Shown: piece after piece, positions 52,151-63,837 of the stretch
Position numbering within the stretch: position 1 is the first letter of the stretch
How the letters are laid out: every line of letters starts with the position of its first letter
DNA from: Apis mellifera
Lineage: Eukaryota; Arthropoda; Insecta; Hymenoptera; Apidae
Assembly: GCF_003254395.2 (NCBI RefSeq)
Contig: NC_037643.1
Span: 9,258,963-9,322,962 of the forward strand
Direction of reading: 5' to 3'
DNA: 64,000 bases
Position numbers and translations under genes: made by a program
Notes under the pieces: generated by a model
The model's input: the letters and a program-made list of their open reading frames with translations, nothing else
Databases searched by the model: none
Told to the model about the DNA's origin: nothing

Positions 52151-53455
52151 CCGAATATGGAATTATGGATCGAACCGAGATAAAGTTGGAAGTGTGGAAG
52201 TCAACGGATCGGATTTGATACGATAGGATTGGCGATCTTCGAGTTGAAATTTAATTTTAGATTCTCGTCTAATTCCTTGTATCGAATCGAGACGAATTGA
52301 AAAATTGAGAAAATATCCGATCGTAATGGTGGATCGATTTTTGATTGCGTTTATGCTTGTTCGACGATCAATAGATTGAGAAATAAGTCGCGATATCTAC
52401 GATCTTATGTAGGATCCATCCGGCAAGCACGAAGATATTGAAAATGGAAATCTTGGAAATTGTTTTGAAGATATTTTCAAGATTTCAAGTTTGATTTTAT
52501 ATCTTAGAATATCTTGTTTTAGAGAATATTGATTGATGATAAATTATGGAACTGCAATAAATTATATTTCCTTTTCTAACGGTAAAATTTTTTGATATTC
52601 GACGCGTAATTAACTCCTACATTTTTTGTGCCATATCTTTTTCTCTCTCAAGAACATGTTCAAGTATTTATACTTTATTATTAGTAAAATAATTTTTCTT
52701 TTATTATTTTTAATGATTGAATACGTTAAAAGAGACGCTCATTTGCATATCTGGAATTTTATCCTGCTCTTTTTATCGAGATGTTGCAAAGGATTAATTT
52801 ATGTAGAAAGTAGGAAGGTAAAAAGATATATTCCTTTAAATCATTCAACTGTTTCCTCTGCTATCTTTTTTTTTTTCTTCTTCTTTTTCTTCTTTTTTTG
52901 TTTTCTTTATAAAGCACAAGGAAGAGACATAACTTGTTCCAGTTGCGTGACTTGTCCTGTGCGTTAAACTCGTTAGTAAAACTGTCTATGTAGCACACCT
53001 GTATCAAGAAATATTTGATGTCGGGATAAAAGATTTATTTCGAACCACCGATGACTGAAATTAGGACTTACTATAAAACCTGTCTGTCTGGATTTATCAT
53101 GCAAAACTCAATAATAAACTTTAAAGCCTTCTTATTCAAAAACAGCTACCTTTCTTTCTTTTATAAAAATAAAATTCAATATTTTTCGTAAAAAAATTTC
53201 CCTTTTAAAAAAAGCATTCAGATTCTTCTATCTCTTCTATCTTTTCATCAATAAAAAAAAAAGTAATTTTTTAAATGTTTTTTTTTTTTAATACTGCAAT
53301 CTAAGGAAATTCCAAATGAAAAAGTATAATATAATAAATAATATCGAAGACAAAATTCGAACGTTAAATTCCGCTTTTTATGGCTTCGTGAAATCGTTTG
53401 AAATCTATTTTATAAACTCCACACAAGTTTACCCTTAAATCAAATATAATTCGTT
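52151..53455. other. AT-rich spacer, nothing seen
   Basis: AT-rich, with a long T/C tract at 52867-52910 and poly-A/T runs near 53255-53292. No gene recognised. Confidence 0.5.
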
Positions 53456-53890
53456 TAACATAACCTGAACCGAGTGCTCGGCCCTCGGATAGAATCGTTA
53501 TCCAAGAAGATCAGGCAGAGCTTTCTATCGCTCGATTCAAAAGCCAACGATGATGGTCGTCGACAATTACGAGTCAATTAATTAATTACGACGGACACAC
53601 CGCCGGTTGATCGTACGCGAATATATTCCCGGGTCCAACTAGTCAAGACCATTAAGCGCGTTTATACTGAAAGCGTATAAATTCCACCCTATCGGACGAT
53701 CGACGCTGAAATCGAGCATAAATAAACGGCAAACTGCCTCACCAGCTGTCCGGCACGACGCGTTAAAAGGCGCTCGTAAATCTCCCACGTAGCTGTCAAT
53801 AATGTAATTAGCATAAGAAACGTGGACTCTTATCCGCGGACACCGATACTCGCTAATACTTATTGGCATTTTTATATTAATGAATATTAA
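53456..53890. promoter_or_regulatory. High-complexity island, possible cis-regulatory module
   Basis: Non-repetitive, GC-richer sequence with AATTAATTAATTAC (about 53576-53589), GCATAAATAAACG (about 53717), CAGCTGT (about 53742) and TGTAATTAGC (about 53804). These match homeodomain, forkhead-type and bHLH cores. No frame is supported. Confidence 0.28.
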
Positions 53891-54330
53891 TCGTTCTTAT
53901 ATGCGTGACGATCTGATTACGATATCGCATCTCGATCACTTTTACAATATGATGTAAATCTTCGTTCTGACGGTGGAATTGTTTCACATTTGAAAAGCGA
54001 AGGAAGAAGATTAGAGATTTATCAAGAAGTTTTAATTGTGATCTGAGTTTCCAAATTTGTCGAAATAGTTATTAAATAAGATTTTTCAATTTTTATTTAT
54101 GCGATTATTAGTTTTGATAATTGTCTCAATGTTTTCACAATTTAAAATACTTCATTTTGTATAAATATTTTTATTTAAAAAAAACAAATACTAACTTATC
54201 CTATTTTAATAAGCTATTTTTGTTTTTCCTCTTTTGATGAGAGTAAATTTTTATGAAAACGAGAGATAAATACTATTTACCGTATAAGGTATCGATATCC
54301 TTGTTGAGAAACAACAGAAAAAGGAGGAGG
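53891..54330. other. AT-rich spacer, nothing seen
   Basis: AT-rich DNA between two complex islands, without recognisable features. Confidence 0.5.
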
Positions 54331-54620
54331 GCCTAAAATCAGAGTCGACCTCGGGCTGGGAAGCTCGTTAATGGAGGAAAGGTCGCGTGTAGAGGAGAGT
54401 AACGTTTAGAGGTATTGGCCAGCATCAGGAGGTCGGCAGCCCACTAATCACCGCTAATGTTAATATTATGCAGCGACCACAATGCTCTACGTGGAACCTC
54501 GATAAACCACAGGCGGATCTCGTCGAGATGCATGCATCGCTCGCATGCGAGCCCCTTGTTCAAGCCATGGTATATCCGTGATTCTTCTTCCTCTCATTCG
54601 GCCGTAACACGATGGACTTG
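54331..54620. promoter_or_regulatory. High-complexity island with abutting palindromes, possible cis-regulatory module
   Basis: Holds TAATCACCGCTAATGTTAAT (54445-54464), with several TAAT-type homeodomain cores, and further on two palindromes that touch (54527-54538 and 54539-54552). No frame is supported. Regulatory role is inferred. Confidence 0.32.
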
Positions 54621-55180
54621 AATCATTCGACGCTTCCGTGTTTCAGTTAGCCTGAAAGAATTTTTGTTTTCAGTTAATAATTGCGAGTTGCATAGAGATA
54701 TAATTTCGTTTTGACTGATTTTAAAATGATAATTATTTAACATTATGTATTATCTTTGAACAAGAAGATTAAAAATTTATCTTAACCAACAATCAAAGAA
54801 GAAGAAACATTTATTTTTGTCACACTAATAAATCTTGAACTATAAGAAAATAATATGATGGTTATTTAGCTTTGTAATATTTCTGCTTAACGTTTGAATA
54901 ATTTTGAATAACAAATAAGAGGAAATTTATCTTTATGAACATTCAAAGAAGAAACGTTTATTTTTGTTATATTTATATCTTCTTAATTATAAAAGAGTAA
55001 CAAGATGAAATTATTTTGTATATTTTGATTTTTGTAACACTGATATTTCTTTCCGAGATAAATCACTACAAAACGAAAATATTCCTACATCAAACTCTCT
55101 GTCATCAACTCCTACCAACATAATGTTCATTCTCATCATACCTTTGTAACTTTCCATCAAGTTTCGCGTGTACACTAGCA
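54621..55180. other. AT-rich spacer with a weak internal repeat
   Basis: The phrase AAAGAAGAA, then ACATTTATTTTTGT or ACGTTTATTTTTGT, appears twice (about 54795-54820 and 54945-54969). Otherwise nothing is seen. Confidence 0.4.
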
Positions 55181-55935
55181 ACTCGAAGCGTAACTCTATT
55201 ACATCTTCGTCTCGTTATCCGCGGGAAGAATAAAGGGAATCATGGCTTCCGTTTGAAGCTCGGTTCATAGATCAGCTTGCGGTTTCTATAATTTCAGAGA
55301 TTGAACGCCGCTTATACGCACCCGCATCCACGAAATCACACTGCTCTTGCAGAGAAGGGGGAAATTAATATCCAGGTGAAATTACCATTTATTTCCACGT
55401 CCCCGGCAATCAGGGAATACGCGGCTAAATGTTAATGGATGACCACTGACAGCAAATTGAATACAGGCATCGATTTCAAGGCGATACCCTGCATGTATAC
55501 CACGACGCGCCACTTGATCAACCGTTGACCTATCAACTCGTTCGTTCGTAGCGACATCGCTCGGACAGGAGATAGAATACACATTTCAAAGGAGACTCGT
55601 GGGACACCGTATTGCCACGGGTGGCCAATTAGAAATGCGCCAATAGCCGTGGTTGCGTTAATGTGCGTGTGTGTCGCCGTTCATTGACAAGGAGTGCGGG
55701 TTTTATTCGTTCGATGAAGTATCGCGAATGGTCACGCGATTACCATCTAAAAGGTAATAATAGCGTGCTGCCCGTCACACGTAATCGTGCAAACGTATAA
55801 TGTTAATTACGCAGTACAGGAGATTAATTCGATTCGCGGCTGCCTTTTTCACAGTGTGGGAAACAGCAGGCGGAGTGTAATGGCTGCGCGAAGATGTATT
55901 TGCATCCTTCGTTAAAGATTATCCTGATTGCTTGT
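55181..55935. promoter_or_regulatory. Long high-complexity island, possible cis-regulatory module
   Basis: About 750 bp of non-repetitive, GC-richer sequence between AT-rich flanks, the longest such stretch in this chain. It has GGTTGACC-like and CAGGTG motifs and several TAAT cores. The longest frame (55382-55582, minus) shows no domain. Confidence 0.28.
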
Positions 55936-56029
55936 TACAATTTTAATACGTCTTTTTTGGAATCGTATTTGTGGGAAAAGAAGATACAAATTGGAATATT
56001 TGGATATTCAAGATAGATAATCTGCAGGT

Positions 56030-57015
56030 AAGTCTAAGATAAAATATTTGGATATTTGAGGTTAGGTTAGTTGGTTTTTAGGATGTTGTATAAAGGATTT
56101 TCTTTTAAAATAGTATGTGTTTGTATATTTGAATTATTATTTCTGATAGATTCAATAGAAATAGATTATATATATATTAGGATGTATCTGTAAATATCAA
56201 TAATCTTAGAAAGAAAGTTGCATTGTTTCTTTCCAGGCTTACTATAGTATAATTGATCATTTGTGTAATATTGATCATTTTGTTTTCATTTATGTTGTAA
56301 TTATTGTTCTAAATTGTTATCTAATAATTGTTCTAATTATTTGGCAGATTGAATAATTGAAAATTTTTGATTCACAAAGCATCTAAAGTATAATATTTGG
56401 ATATTTAAGAGAGTAGCTCGTTTAGTAGATTGCTTAGTTTTATAACTATTCTGTAAAATTAAAATTTTCCTAGAAAGAATATAATTCTGATTTATTGCTT
56501 TTAATAATATCAATGCAAAAATAAGCATTCATATTTAGCATAATATAATTATACCAAATATCACATAATTTTATAAATATCAATTGTTTTTGCATTGTCT
56601 TTTTTCAAATTTGTAGTACAATAATTGAACATTTTCTGTTCATTTATTGTACTTATATTACAATTATTGTTCCAAATTATTAATTATACTAACAATTTCT
56701 TACCTCATAAAGCATTTTTAATAAAAAATGTGCATGAATATTTGAGTGCTTTATTTTCAATATATAAAGCTATAATTTTCTTTGAAAGAATTTAAATTTG
56801 ATTTATTATTTCTGATATATAGATTCAATACAAAAATAGACAATATTTAGGCAATATTTAGCCAGATATATCTCATCTATAAATATCACTAAACAAAAGA
56901 AGGAAATACTTTTCTTATAGTTGTCTCTCTATAGCCCCTTTTCAGCATTATAATAATTTATTATTTCATGTTTATACTTGCAAGATTTAATAATTGAAAT
57001 TTTTTTGTGAAAATC
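56030..57015 (+). repeat. Decayed tandem triplication, about 345-bp units
   Basis: Units start near 56041, 56391 and 56736. Shared blocks appear in the same order: GAATATTTG or ATATTTGGATATTT; TTATTTCTGATAGATTCAATA with variants; CTGTAAATATCAAT, TATAAATATCAAT or CTATAAATATCACT; TTGCATTGT (units 1 and 2); TTCATTTAT then CAATTATTGTTC (units 1 and 2); and CACAAAGCAT or CATAAAGCAT. Divergence is high, so this is an old event. Confidence 0.7.
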
Positions 57016-58635
57016 CTCTTCTCACCTACAATTTTTTCTTCAATTCAATCTGTTGAAGAGAATATACCACGAATTTGTCGCCTTTCTAAAACATCCAATC
57101 AACGTCCAGTGTTATTTTCTATAGATGTTGAAACATACGTGTGTCTGAATCTGTCAACAAAGAATATCAAAGAGACAGCTATCAACTAGTATAGCCGAAT
57201 ACAATTAGTCATTTGTAATCACACGACACGTTTCAAAAACATGTTCGCATAATACACACAATATACTCGCGTTCCTCTTATACGCAGAAATTACGTTTCA
57301 CAATACTCTCTCGAGTTAAACTGTCGGTTGCGACACATCCTCGTCTGAAATATATTCTCTGTAATATTAATTTATCGTACGTATCGTAGCGGGCACCTAC
57401 CGAAACAAGAACGAGTAGCAGCTCTGTTGCAATGGAGAAGATAAATTGAGAGTCGCGAAAAGATTCAAACTTATACCGTTCCAAGATAGCATTGTGATGT
57501 GTAATAAGAAGTTTGACATCAAAAGAAAATTGCAAAGGATCTTGCAAACGTCATTATCGCACTTCAACTCTTGTTTGTTTGTTGGATACCTGTTTTGTGT
57601 ATATACCTGAACACGTGTGTCAGAGAATGAAAGAGATCTCTTCGTCTACGTGAATAATTTCTTCTGGTATCCAAGAGTATTCTTCACGTTGATACATCGT
57701 GGAATTCTATTTGAAAACACGATTATTGAAATTCGTTGATTGGCAATAATGTATTATGAATGTTTGGTATTCAAATTTAAATTTTTTAAAAATTCTTCCA
57801 ATATCACTTCTCCTCACTGATTAGTTTCTGCAAAGAAGAAGTAAATTAATAATTTCACATTTTTTTTTTTTTTTTCATAAAAATGTTATTGAAGTGAATG
57901 CGTTCAATCACTTTCTTGATTAATAAATGTTTAGTAAGGATGAAATATTATTAACGAGACTGTGTACAGTTTCTTTGATAAATATCTTTAAAAAACATTC
58001 TATTTTACTTAATTACATATCTTCGTGATATTAAGTTATGCTGAAAGCAAAGACATGATTCGTGAGAATGGAATTTTAAATATTTTTTCACCTTTTTAAC
58101 AAAAGTTGGAACGAAAACACGATTGTATATGATGACAAACAGAGAAGTTTTATATATATTACTAAATTGAACTAAAAAAATTATAAATAACGATCATTGT
58201 GAAATTTATTCATGTGGTAACAATCTCATGATGTATTGGTTAATGCTTGGTATCCAGCTTTGATTGATTTACTCGCAAATTTCCCCTTTAATAACATCTT
58301 ACGCGAGTTTAATCGTCATTTCACATACATTTAATCTCCGATTGCTCAAGATGCACTTTTCCAACTATTTCTCCCTATCCATCATTGCAATTTCCCATGA
58401 TTCCACTATTACGCCTCAATACCATTAGATATTTAATTCATCGTCAAATATTCGGAACATCTTTTAACGTATCCATTATCCCGTGACTAATGAAAACTAA
58501 CCTCGACAATTTATCGTAAGAATAGCAGGTATCACGGTGATCCCCAACGCCATCTATCGAGCCGGCTCGGCACGCCGATAAATCTAACCTCACCAATCGA
58601 GCCGGTAGCCTCTTCGGTAGAGATCGTATCTTCAT
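57016..58635. other. Mostly AT-rich, no gene seen
   Basis: Slightly more complex at 57200-57480 and 58440-58630, with a poly-T run near 57861-57877. Short frames have no recognisable content. Confidence 0.45.
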
Positions 58636-59060
58636 TTTCTACGTTTCGTCGGAGGAGAGAGAGAGAGGAAGACTGCCCGGGAAGAACGGCATAATAAGAA
58701 ACAAGAAGAAGTTACCACGAAGAAGTTCGGCGAGCGCGCGCGTCTTAATTAAGGCGGTGCAATGACAAAGCGGCGCGCTTTTTCTCCGCGTCCCGGGCTG
58801 AAACGTTGAACGTCGTGCGTTTCTGTGATCGCGGAAAAAAGCGGGGGAGGGGATGGTAGAGGCTATATCTCGGAATTGGGCTACCTTAATTGGGGGGGCA
58901 CGGGGTGCGCTTTGTCAACGTGGCGCGGCGCTTCCGTATTCACGTGATCGGGGCGTGAATTCCGCGTATTTAAGTGTCCGCCACGGCGTGCCTCGCTTTC
59001 TCCTGAACCCGGTGCTCGGGTAATGATCCCTTTGTCCGAGCCGAGTGAACGCGACTTTAA
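58636..59060. promoter_or_regulatory. CpG-rich island with E-box, promoter-like
   Basis: GC- and CpG-rich sequence with a CTTAATTAAG palindrome (58744-58753), a CACGTG E-box (58941-58946) and a GTATTTAAG TATA-like motif near 58966. Any transcript start is unproven. The 184-codon frame that follows (59061-59615) is driven by a CTT repeat and is not called. Confidence 0.25.
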
Positions 59061-62000
59061 GTGAAAACGTCCATTCACCGAACGACAACGACGCTTTGCA
59101 CCCTGAATATATTGCACCGATTGCGAGGGGAAGATAAGTACCGAAGACTGAGGTCCGTCGGAGCTTCTCTCTTCCGGCGACCAGTCTCACAGGGCCACCT
59201 TTCTTTTTTTTTCCACCTATCTCCACCTTTCTTCTCCACCTCCTGCACTCGTCCTCTTTCTTTCATTACTTTTCTCGTCTTTTTGTCCCTTCTTCTTCTT
59301 CTTCTTCTCCTTCTTTTCGCCGTTTTCCGTCACTCTCGCTTCTTTGCGAAGAAGAAAAGGAAGGGGACAACGAGTTTATTCATCGAGCGATGGAATACCG
59401 TCATAATAAGATCTCGAGGTTGGACGGTGACGTTCAGTGGCGCAACGACACGCGTTAAAAGCGTGTTATTGTTCCGACCGTCGCGAGATCGGTTCTTCGA
59501 TGGCGGACGAGTCACGTGGAAATCGTCAATTGAACGTGGAGAATGTATTATACGGATGGTAAAATTGTGTTTGCCTCCCGCACGAGGGGATCTTCAATTG
59601 ATTGTGTACGCATGATTCGTTCAAGGATTGCCTTTTGTCTCGAAAATTGGATGGAAAAGTGAACGAAGTGAAGGAGACGTCTCTCCGTGTAACGCGATTT
59701 CAATGGAAAGTTTTTATCGTTTTATGAAAGGGAAAATGTCCTTTTTTAAAATGCTTTTATCGATTCCAGAATTTGTTCGATCGATACGAACGAATGGAAG
59801 ACTGTCGGGAAATCGGATCCGTTCAGAGTGTTACGGACATAACACTTTCCTTGTCTTTCAACTTTTTCCTCTCCAGTATTTAGTGAAGTGCATACGGCTG
59901 AATCGAGTGGTCTTTTTACACGATGAATTGATTTTGCGAGAGTCCCGATTAAAGAATGCTTTGTGAGGGGAATAAAACGCTTCTCTTAACAAGTCGAATG
60001 TTTTCCGTTGATTAAAAAGTGGAATCATATGAAGGGAAAACTCCTCCTCGTATTATATATTCACTTTTGTATAGCAAGAGATTTAACTTTTCCTTTTGAT
60101 AACTTATCCCACAATTTTTTCTTTAATACGAAGTGAGAATTTTTCTTCAAACAAGACAAATTAAAAGAAAGAAAGAAAAAAAAATTCATTATAAGATACG
60201 ATTAATAAAATTAGACGAAGGTCGGGACGAGTATCACTTGACACGATTATTAATATCTAAAATAAAACTTGGCGAGACCAACCGTTCTCACCACCGCGAT
60301 AATGAAGTGATTTTCCTACACCGACCGACCGACCAACCAACCAACATTCCCAACTGCTCAATTTATTCACAACTGTTCACATTTCTCTCCCCCGCACATA
60401 CCATTTCAACGATCCCGTTACTGTACCCGCACCTAGAAGGCCGTGCAAAGTACGTGCAAAACGGCCGTGCAAAACAGATCCTTGAAACGACACACCGATC
60501 TAACGGCTCGGTTACTCGACGTTATCAGGCCTCGACCAGACAAATATCGCGTGGAATTTCGTTCTTTTCACTTTTTTTCCCCTCCCTCCCCTCTTCTCCC
60601 CGGATAAAACTCGCCTAGATTTACTAACACACCGCGTTATCTCGAGCCGCTGTTTTTGCACCGCGCATTAGCAAAGAGTGTAACACCGGCCTGTCTTCCC
60701 AGCCAGGAAGCCGACCGAGAGATCGATTCTCGACGTGTTTACGCGGACGCGGGTAAAAAAAATTAATTTAATTAATTTTAAAAACACCCTCCCACGGGAT
60801 AAGCGGTTTATGTTCAGATAATATTGGACGACCATCGCTATTTAATAGACTGGATCTAGGCGGGAACCACGGGTGTAAATAAACGCTTGGCGAGTGGCTC
60901 TATTAATAGGATTCCAGAGTGGTTAGCTGGAGCGTTTTTTTCTTCTTCTTCTTCTTCTTTGGAATCGTAGATAGACAGGGACGCGGTATTATCGTGGTGT
61001 TCTTCGTTCCAGAAGCAGATCTCGCCGCGAGATAATCGCGCGAAGATCTCAAGATCTTAAGCACGAAACGCAGAAACACTGGAATAGCGGCGTCAACGGC
61101 CGAGAATCGACGGGATGGATCCTATCGATCTTTCAGATTTCGAATCGAGGTTGCATCGATATGAATTTTAATCTATTTTCTATGTCCTGGATGTTGTCTT
61201 GGCTTATCGAGAAACAGGATGCACATAGGGATAATAATATCAATTTGTTACCAACTTGTTTCCGTGTTTTGATTGTGTAGAAGAATTTAAGAGCTCGTTC
61301 AGCGTGAAAAGAAATGAGAAGAGATTTTGAAGAAATATTTGGATTAAAAATGTGGAGATAGTACAATGATGTCAAAAGAGAGAAAGATATTCAAAATATT
61401 CTAGATTTTTAATATTCAAGCTTTATATACAGCGAGAGAAAATCAAGAGAAAGAAATAAATGGAATAAAGATTGAAAGAAATGAAATAAAAGAAACGAAA
61501 GTTTCACTTGTTCGCCTATGGAAGTAGGAGAGAAAAATAAAGAAGAATTTTCTATACCTTATAGCAAGAGAAGAACTTTTTGAAATGAAGTACACGTATG
61601 GTTTGATGGAACGGTTGAATGGAAAGGGGTCCCGAGGTGAGAAGGTTGTGGAGGCTTTGACCTGGTGAACCAGATGTTTTTACGATGATGTAATTGCTGG
61701 TAATGGAATGGATTTTACACGTTTGAAAGATGAATTGGCGATGATCGGTACTTTTTTCTTTCTTTCTTTTGTGAATAAATCAGCAAAATAATTTCTACCT
61801 GATCACTCGTTAATTGAGGAAATGTTAAAGGGTTGTATTGTTAGGAATCCGATTATATAAGCGGGGAATTCTTGCACAAAAAATTTGTACAAGTTATTAT
61901 TAACTAATAACATCTTTTTTGCAGTTGCAAACGTTGAATACCACCTTAATAATAATTGCACAAGTGCTTATGATGTTAGAATGAGTTGTAAAAGTTATGT

Positions 62001-62625
62001 AACCTCGCCTAAAAAGTTATAAGCTGTTGCAAAGTCATCAGCTTTGCACATACAAATTATACATGATGTATTAAATGTTTCTCTAAAATATCTCAAATTT
62101 AAATTTTGTATTTCCAATAATACAATTTGCAATTGTGTTGTGTCTCTTCATTTCAACACACACACTATGCAACTGAATCAAAGAATAAAATATATTCAAA
62201 TACCTATGCAAGAGTATCCTTCATCGTTCCAATAAACATTAATAGTTTCCTAAATTGAATAAAGTGTTCTTTCAAACGTGTGAATCACCCTCCACGTCTT
62301 CGAAGCGTTAATTTAAAAGAAGAACCAACAAACAAATGAAAACGTGGATCACACAGATCATAAAAAAAAGCTCCAATCAACCCCAGATATCAAAGAATCC
62401 AATTAATCCGTTTCCTGTCAATTCATCACAACCAAGCTACACATAACATAACACAAACACCAGTATTCGCCACTAATTTACACCTCGGACGCGATTACTG
62501 AAACACGTAAAACAACTCTTCAGTTATCATAAAAATAAAAAAAAAATGGATAAATAAAAAGAGAAGAGAGAGAGAGAGAGAAAAAATAAACCCAATCAAA
62601 GACACCATAATCACCAAGGATACTC
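59061..62625. other. Non-coding, no gene seen
   Basis: Pyrimidine-rich at 59200-59340, a CCGA/CCAA repeat near 60320-60345 and three CGTGCAAA units at 60442-60476. Complex stretches lie at 60640-60760 and 60810-61130. The rest is AT-rich. No gene recognised. Confidence 0.45.
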
Positions 62626-62900
62626 CGATACAGCCAACTTGTTGAGGCAGCCGCGGGAAGCATTGCATAAATCGCGGATGATAAAGCCAGGACTTGGGAC
62701 AGAAATGGCCGTTAATTCAAGCATTATACGTTTAACGAAGGACTATTAATAGAGGAGGCCCGGTTGCAAGGGGAGACGTGTGTGTGTCGCCTTTTGAAAA
62801 GCGGCCTGCAGCGGCTCGCCACCACATATTTGCACGTAGTCGCAGATACGTGTATACCTGCCGTGACTCTGGCGGTAATTGCGGATTATATTACGGCTTA
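62626..62900. promoter_or_regulatory. High-complexity island, possible cis-regulatory module
   Basis: Non-repetitive, GC-richer sequence bounded by AT-rich DNA, with GCCGTTAATTC, CTATTAATAG and GGTAATTGC homeodomain-type cores and a CTGCAG site. It resembles the 51.7-55.9 kb islands. No frame is supported. Confidence 0.27.
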
Positions 62901-63393
62901 AAATAATGAAAATCTATTAGTTGGTAGCGGCCTGTTGCAGGAGACCACTCGTTTCGAACCCGCGTGTAATGAAACGAGACAAAAAGAGACAACGTTCCTC
63001 GATGGGGACGGGTAGATTCCGATTTCCCCATTTAAGTGGGGACGTTTGTTAAATTGACCAGTGAACTGGAGCGCCCTCTCCAACGACTCTCCATTTTTGT
63101 TTTTAGATATACGAGGGAGCAGCGTTTTCATTAACGCGATCGAACGCGTTTCTTTCTTTCTTTCTTTCTTTTTTTTAAATCGGCGCCATCTTTTCTTTTC
63201 CCTTCTTCTTTCACAACTCTTTTCAGTTCGATTCATCAGTTTCGATGATTTTTTCTTTATAACTTCACTCTTTTTTTATCATTCACAATACGAAAATTTC
63301 AAAGATTGCAGAAACACGATACTCCAACTTCTTAACCAAGAAAACGCGAACAAACACTTCTAACCCCATCACCCTTCCATCAATCCCTCCCTC
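62901..63393. other. Mixed spacer, nothing seen
   Basis: T/C-rich tract at 63145-63230 and AT-rich sequence up to the TATA-like motif. No gene recognised. Confidence 0.45.
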
Positions 63394-63404
63394 TATATAT
63401 AAAA
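63394..63404 (+). promoter_or_regulatory. TATA-like motif
   Basis: The motif TATATATAAAA sits in a pyrimidine-rich stretch at the left edge of the CpG-rich island, 110 bp before the ATG at 63514. Spacing fits a TATA box with a transcription start near 63425-63435. No clear initiator is visible, and such motifs arise by chance in AT-rich DNA. Confidence 0.25.
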
Positions 63405-63513
63405 CGATCCCCAAACGCTTCCACGCGCCAACCTCTTACCCTCCTCCCAACCATATATACTGAAGCGTTTACTCTCGTAAAACCTCTACACTCTGAAATC
63501 TCTCGAGTCGAGG

Positions 63514-63837
63514 ATGGAAACGCGTAACGTGCGTAGACTCGGCGCACATGGGAAGGAACGGGCGTCCCGCAGGAATGCGCGCACAAAGGAGGAAGAGGAG
63601 GAGGCCCAGGCCGTCGTCGGGACGACGACTCTGTCGACGATCACCGAGGCCGGTGGGCCTCGCGGAGGGATGGAGCGAGCGGCGGCGGCGGCGGCGGCGT
63701 CCCGGTCGGTCGGGGTCGGTGACTCGAACGGTCGCCGATCCGTCAGTCGATTACTCCGGGGATCTTACGTGAACATGGAAACAGGTTCTTGGAATCCGGT
63801 TCTCGATTCTACATACGACTCTAATCAACGCGGCTAG
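63514..63837 (+). CDS. Possible first coding exon or small ORF, unrecognised
   Basis: A 107-codon frame begins at ATG 63514 and follows an in-frame TAA at 63478. It lies in a CpG-rich island 110 bp below a TATA-like motif. The product would have a basic N-terminus, a Glu run, an eight-residue Ala run (GCG repeats) and a Ser/Arg-rich stretch; no domain is recognised. If it is a first exon it could leave at the GT near 63769 (CTTAC|GTGAAC) or at ACAG|GTTCTT near 63786. Composition bias alone could produce such a frame, so it is tentative. Confidence 0.2.
   Translation: METRNVRRLGAHGKERASRRNARTKEEEEEAQAVVGTTTLSTITEAGGPRGGMERAAAAAAASRSVGVGDSNGRRSVSRLLRGSYVNMETGSWNPVLDSTYDSNQRG

Noticed and set aside
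56060..56074. AGGTTAGGTTAG as an interstitial telomere tract
   Set aside because: Only two TTAGG-like units, too short to distinguish from chance.
59061..59615. 184-codon plus-strand frame with a Leu run
   Set aside because: The Leu run is a CTT microsatellite, the rest has no recognisable domain, and competing frames overlap it.
62930..62985. TTTCGAACCCG resembling a tRNA B-box
   Set aside because: No matching A-box at the right distance and no cloverleaf arms could be drawn.
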